Source: Acidimicrobiales bacterium (lineage in GTDB: Bacteria > Actinomycetota > Acidimicrobiia > Acidimicrobiales > RAAP-2). Taken from it: a stretch of DNA of 7,222 nt. The position numbers and the translations under genes are program-made. Below, piece after piece: positions 6,068 to 7,222 of this stretch. The stretch is taken from positions 1-7,222 of the forward strand of contig JADGOD010000110.1 in the NCBI GenBank assembly GCA_017883125.1, given 5' to 3'. The notes beneath the pieces are model-generated. The model saw only the letters and a program-made list of their open reading frames with translations. It was not told the DNA's origin and ran no database searches. Within the stretch, counting starts at the first letter, position 1. Each line of letters opens with the position of its first letter.

Positions 6068-6092
6068 GAAGTGAGAAGGGGAGGTCAGATTC

Positions 6093-6947
6093 ATGGCTTG
6101 GCCAACAGATGGACGAGGTCGGGGCGTGCCGCCTCGCAGCGCAGATGCGATGTCCGAGGAGGAGTTCAAAGAGCGTCTCATCGACACGGTCGTGCGGACG
6201 AGGCTGGCCATGGACGCGGGATACGCGTTTCCCACCGAGCTCGACCAGGCGCAGGGCCGTCTCTACCACGCGACCTTCCTGCAGCACTTCTCGTACTTCG
6301 CGTGGAAGTTCCCGAGCTGGCTCATGGAGGTCGCCAGCCGCTGCCCGTACCAGGACGTCCGCCGCACGGTCATCGAGGACTGCGTCGACGAGGAGGTCGC
6401 TGACGTGGACGCGGATGGCCGCTGCCACATCGACGTGCTCTACGAAGAAGCCGAGGCCTGTGGCATGCCGCGCGAGGAGATCGCCGCAACTCAGGCGACG
6501 CCCATCGTGCTGGCGTGCGTCCACGCCTTGGAGAACTTCTCCCGCACGCTCAGCTGGCAGGGAGGCTTCGCCGCGCTCTCCGCGCTCGAGATCGGCTCGA
6601 CCAAGGAGGCGGTGACGCTCCGCAAGCAGCTGCTCTCCGAGACGCAGCTTGCCAGCGGCCTGTCGGGGCGCGACTCGGCGTCGCTCTCCGAGCGGACCGG
6701 GGTCCCTGCCGAGAAGCTGGTCTTCGCCGCGATCCACGCCTACAAGGATCAGTTCCACGGCGGAGGTGAGCTCAAGCTCCTGCTCAAGTACGGCACGACG
6801 CGCGAGGTCCAGGAGGAGATGCTCTGGGGTACCAAGGCCAGCATCGAGGTCTTCTGTGCGATGCGCGAGGAGATCGACCGGATCGCTCGTACCACGGTCG
6901 GCCTTCCACCTCGCGAGCGCATCGTCGTGCAGCCCGCCACGGTTTGA
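6093..6947 (+). CDS. Probable haem-oxygenase-like diiron enzyme (HDO superfamily, iron-containing redox enzyme family)
   Basis: The 284-residue, mostly helical protein looks like the HDO superfamily, which shares the TenA/PqqC/haem-oxygenase fold and includes UndA, CADD, SznF and BesC-type oxygenases. Visible features are an acidic helix with DCVDEEVAD (96-104), His112 in CHIDVLYEEA, Glu166 in SALEIGS, and the signature H-x3-D-x2-H as His215, Asp219 and His222 in FAAIHAYKDQFH. Together these could supply six ligands for two irons. Similarity runs from about residue 21 to 265. The start at 6093 has AAGGGGAGG (6076-6084) 8 nt upstream; the in-frame Met20 codon lacks such a site. There is no signal peptide or membrane segment. 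Known relatives use O2 to cleave, desaturate or hydroxylate fatty acids, amino acids or similar small molecules. Beside a Rieske oxygenase and a mycofactocin-type SDR, a role in oxidative attack on the substrate is plausible but unproven. A plain TenA/PqqC-like protein is the main alternative. Confidence 0.8.
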   Translation: MAWPTDGRGRGVPPRSADAMSEEEFKERLIDTVVRTRLAMDAGYAFPTELDQAQGRLYHATFLQHFSYFAWKFPSWLMEVASRCPYQDVRRTVIEDCVDEEVADVDADGRCHIDVLYEEAEACGMPREEIAATQATPIVLACVHALENFSRTLSWQGGFAALSALEIGSTKEAVTLRKQLLSETQLASGLSGRDSASLSERTGVPAEKLVFAAIHAYKDQFHGGGELKLLLKYGTTREVQEEMLWGTKASIEVFCAMREEIDRIARTTVGLPPRERIVVQPATV

Positions 6948-6973
6948 TCGCCGTCCGCCCGCCCGCCGCTCGC

Positions 6974-7023
6974 CTTCGCCCCACCGGCACTGGACACGGC
7001 CGCGGTGGGCGGTGCTGGCGAAG
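6974..7023 (+). terminator. Large imperfect hairpin between the HDO-type and Rieske genes
   Basis: CTTCGCC (6974-6980) pairs with GGCGAAG (7017-7023), and CACCG (6982-6986) pairs with CGGTG (7010-7014), giving a 12-bp stem with small bulges and a GC-rich loop of 23 nt. It begins 27 bp after the HDO stop and ends 36 bp before the Rieske start. The following bases contain only a weak T-rich stretch (GTGTTCT). It may reduce read-through, or protect the upstream mRNA end; no promoter is evident between it and the next gene. Confidence 0.35.
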
Positions 7024-7059
7024 AAGTGTTCTGACGTCCACTGATCTGAGGAGGTTCAG

Positions 7060-7222
7060 ATGCAGGGAGATGATATGGATGGGGTCGGCGTTGTTCTCGC
7101 CGATGGCACCCGTCTCGAGGACCTGATCGACCGCGAGAATCGGACGCTGTCCGCCCGCGTGCACACCGATGCCGAGATCTTCGAGCTCGAGCAGGAGAGG
7201 CTCTTCGCCAAGGCGTGGATCC
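7060..7222 (+). CDS. Rieske non-haem iron ring-hydroxylating oxygenase, alpha subunit, N-terminal fragment
   Basis: An open frame of 54 codons runs off the right edge. The ATG at 7060 has GAGGAGG (7048-7054) 5 nt upstream; an in-frame ATG at 7075 is less well placed. The segment LIDRENRTLSARVHTDAEIF followed by ELEQERLFAKAWI (42-54) is the characteristic start of Rieske oxygenase large subunits, just before the Rieske domain. The CxH and CxxH cluster ligands and the catalytic iron site would lie beyond the window, so they cannot be checked. Such enzymes use O2 and electrons from a reductase to hydroxylate aromatic rings or to demethylate or hydroxylate other compounds. The gene follows the HDO-type gene by 112 bp in the same direction. 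The assignment rests on this short N-terminus only. Confidence 0.8.
   Translation, partial: MQGDDMDGVGVVLADGTRLEDLIDRENRTLSARVHTDAEIFELEQERLFAKAWI

Larger units (their letters stand above)
5872..6092 (+). promoter_or_regulatory. Non-coding region after the crotonase remnant: promoter and leader of the HDO-type gene
   Basis: After the crotonase similarity ends at 5871, about 220 bp hold no recognisable coding sequence, and base composition becomes more AT-rich near 6000-6050. A frame stays open across it into the next gene's shadow frame, but its translation is low-complexity. The segment includes the palindrome GACGTACGTC (5972-5981), a candidate promoter, a cluster of GATC-containing dyads and the GTCCA-N2-TGGAC dyad. 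It probably gives the downstream genes their own promoter, separate from the ALDH-SDR operon. Confidence 0.55.

Noticed and set aside
5394..6092. Insertion sequence or mobile element as the cause of the crotonase gene loss
   Set aside because: I saw no transposase frame, terminal inverted repeats or target duplication around the breakpoints. Simple deletion and point mutation suffice.
5794..6615. 273-codon plus-strand frame joining the crotonase remnant to the HDO region
   Set aside because: Only the first 26 codons are crotonase. The rest is spacer and then the wrong frame of the HDO-type gene, with Arg/Ser-rich translation, so it is not a fusion protein.
5907..6758. 283-codon minus-strand frame
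   Set aside because: It is antisense to the HDO-type gene and has no ribosome site or domain. The plus-strand frame has a strong ribosome site and a metal-binding signature.

Overview
This is a high-GC fragment whose codon use (G/C-ending codons), leaderless gene and protein families point to an actinobacterium. The mycofactocin-type dehydrogenase fits that group especially well. No rRNA or taxonomic marker gene is present, so no genus can be named. The window carries one catabolic locus arranged around a divergent, non-coding control region at about 2611-2950. Both outer genes run off the ends.

Leftward (minus strand): an AMP-forming acyl-CoA synthetase (2610 to 1081), followed by an SsuA/TauA/NrtA-type ABC substrate-binding lipoprotein (935 to the left edge, last residues missing). 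The lipoprotein gene appears to have its own promoter placed so that the mRNA would start at or next to the ATG, giving a leaderless transcript.

Rightward (plus strand): an NAD(P)-dependent aldehyde dehydrogenase (2951-4420), a mycofactocin-type short-chain dehydrogenase (4506-5393), the remnant of an enoyl-CoA hydratase gene (about 5462-5871) with two in-frame TAG codons and lost ends, then a probable haem-oxygenase-like diiron enzyme (HDO superfamily, 6093-6947). Last comes the first 54 codons of a Rieske ring-hydroxylating oxygenase alpha subunit (7060 to the right edge).

Read together, the set suggests uptake of an organic compound (ABC binding protein), oxygenase attack (Rieske enzyme, perhaps the HDO protein), oxidation of alcohol to aldehyde (mycofactocin-type SDR) and aldehyde to acid (ALDH), then activation to a CoA thioester (synthetase). 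The enoyl-CoA hydratase that could have continued the chain is decayed. The substrate cannot be read from the sequence.

The most interesting points are: an uncharacterised HDO-type enzyme beside a mycofactocin-type dehydrogenase and a Rieske oxygenase; two copies of the dyad GTCCA-N2-TGGAC, upstream of the aldehyde dehydrogenase and upstream of the HDO gene, which may be operators for one regulator; and the freshly broken enoyl-CoA hydratase gene.
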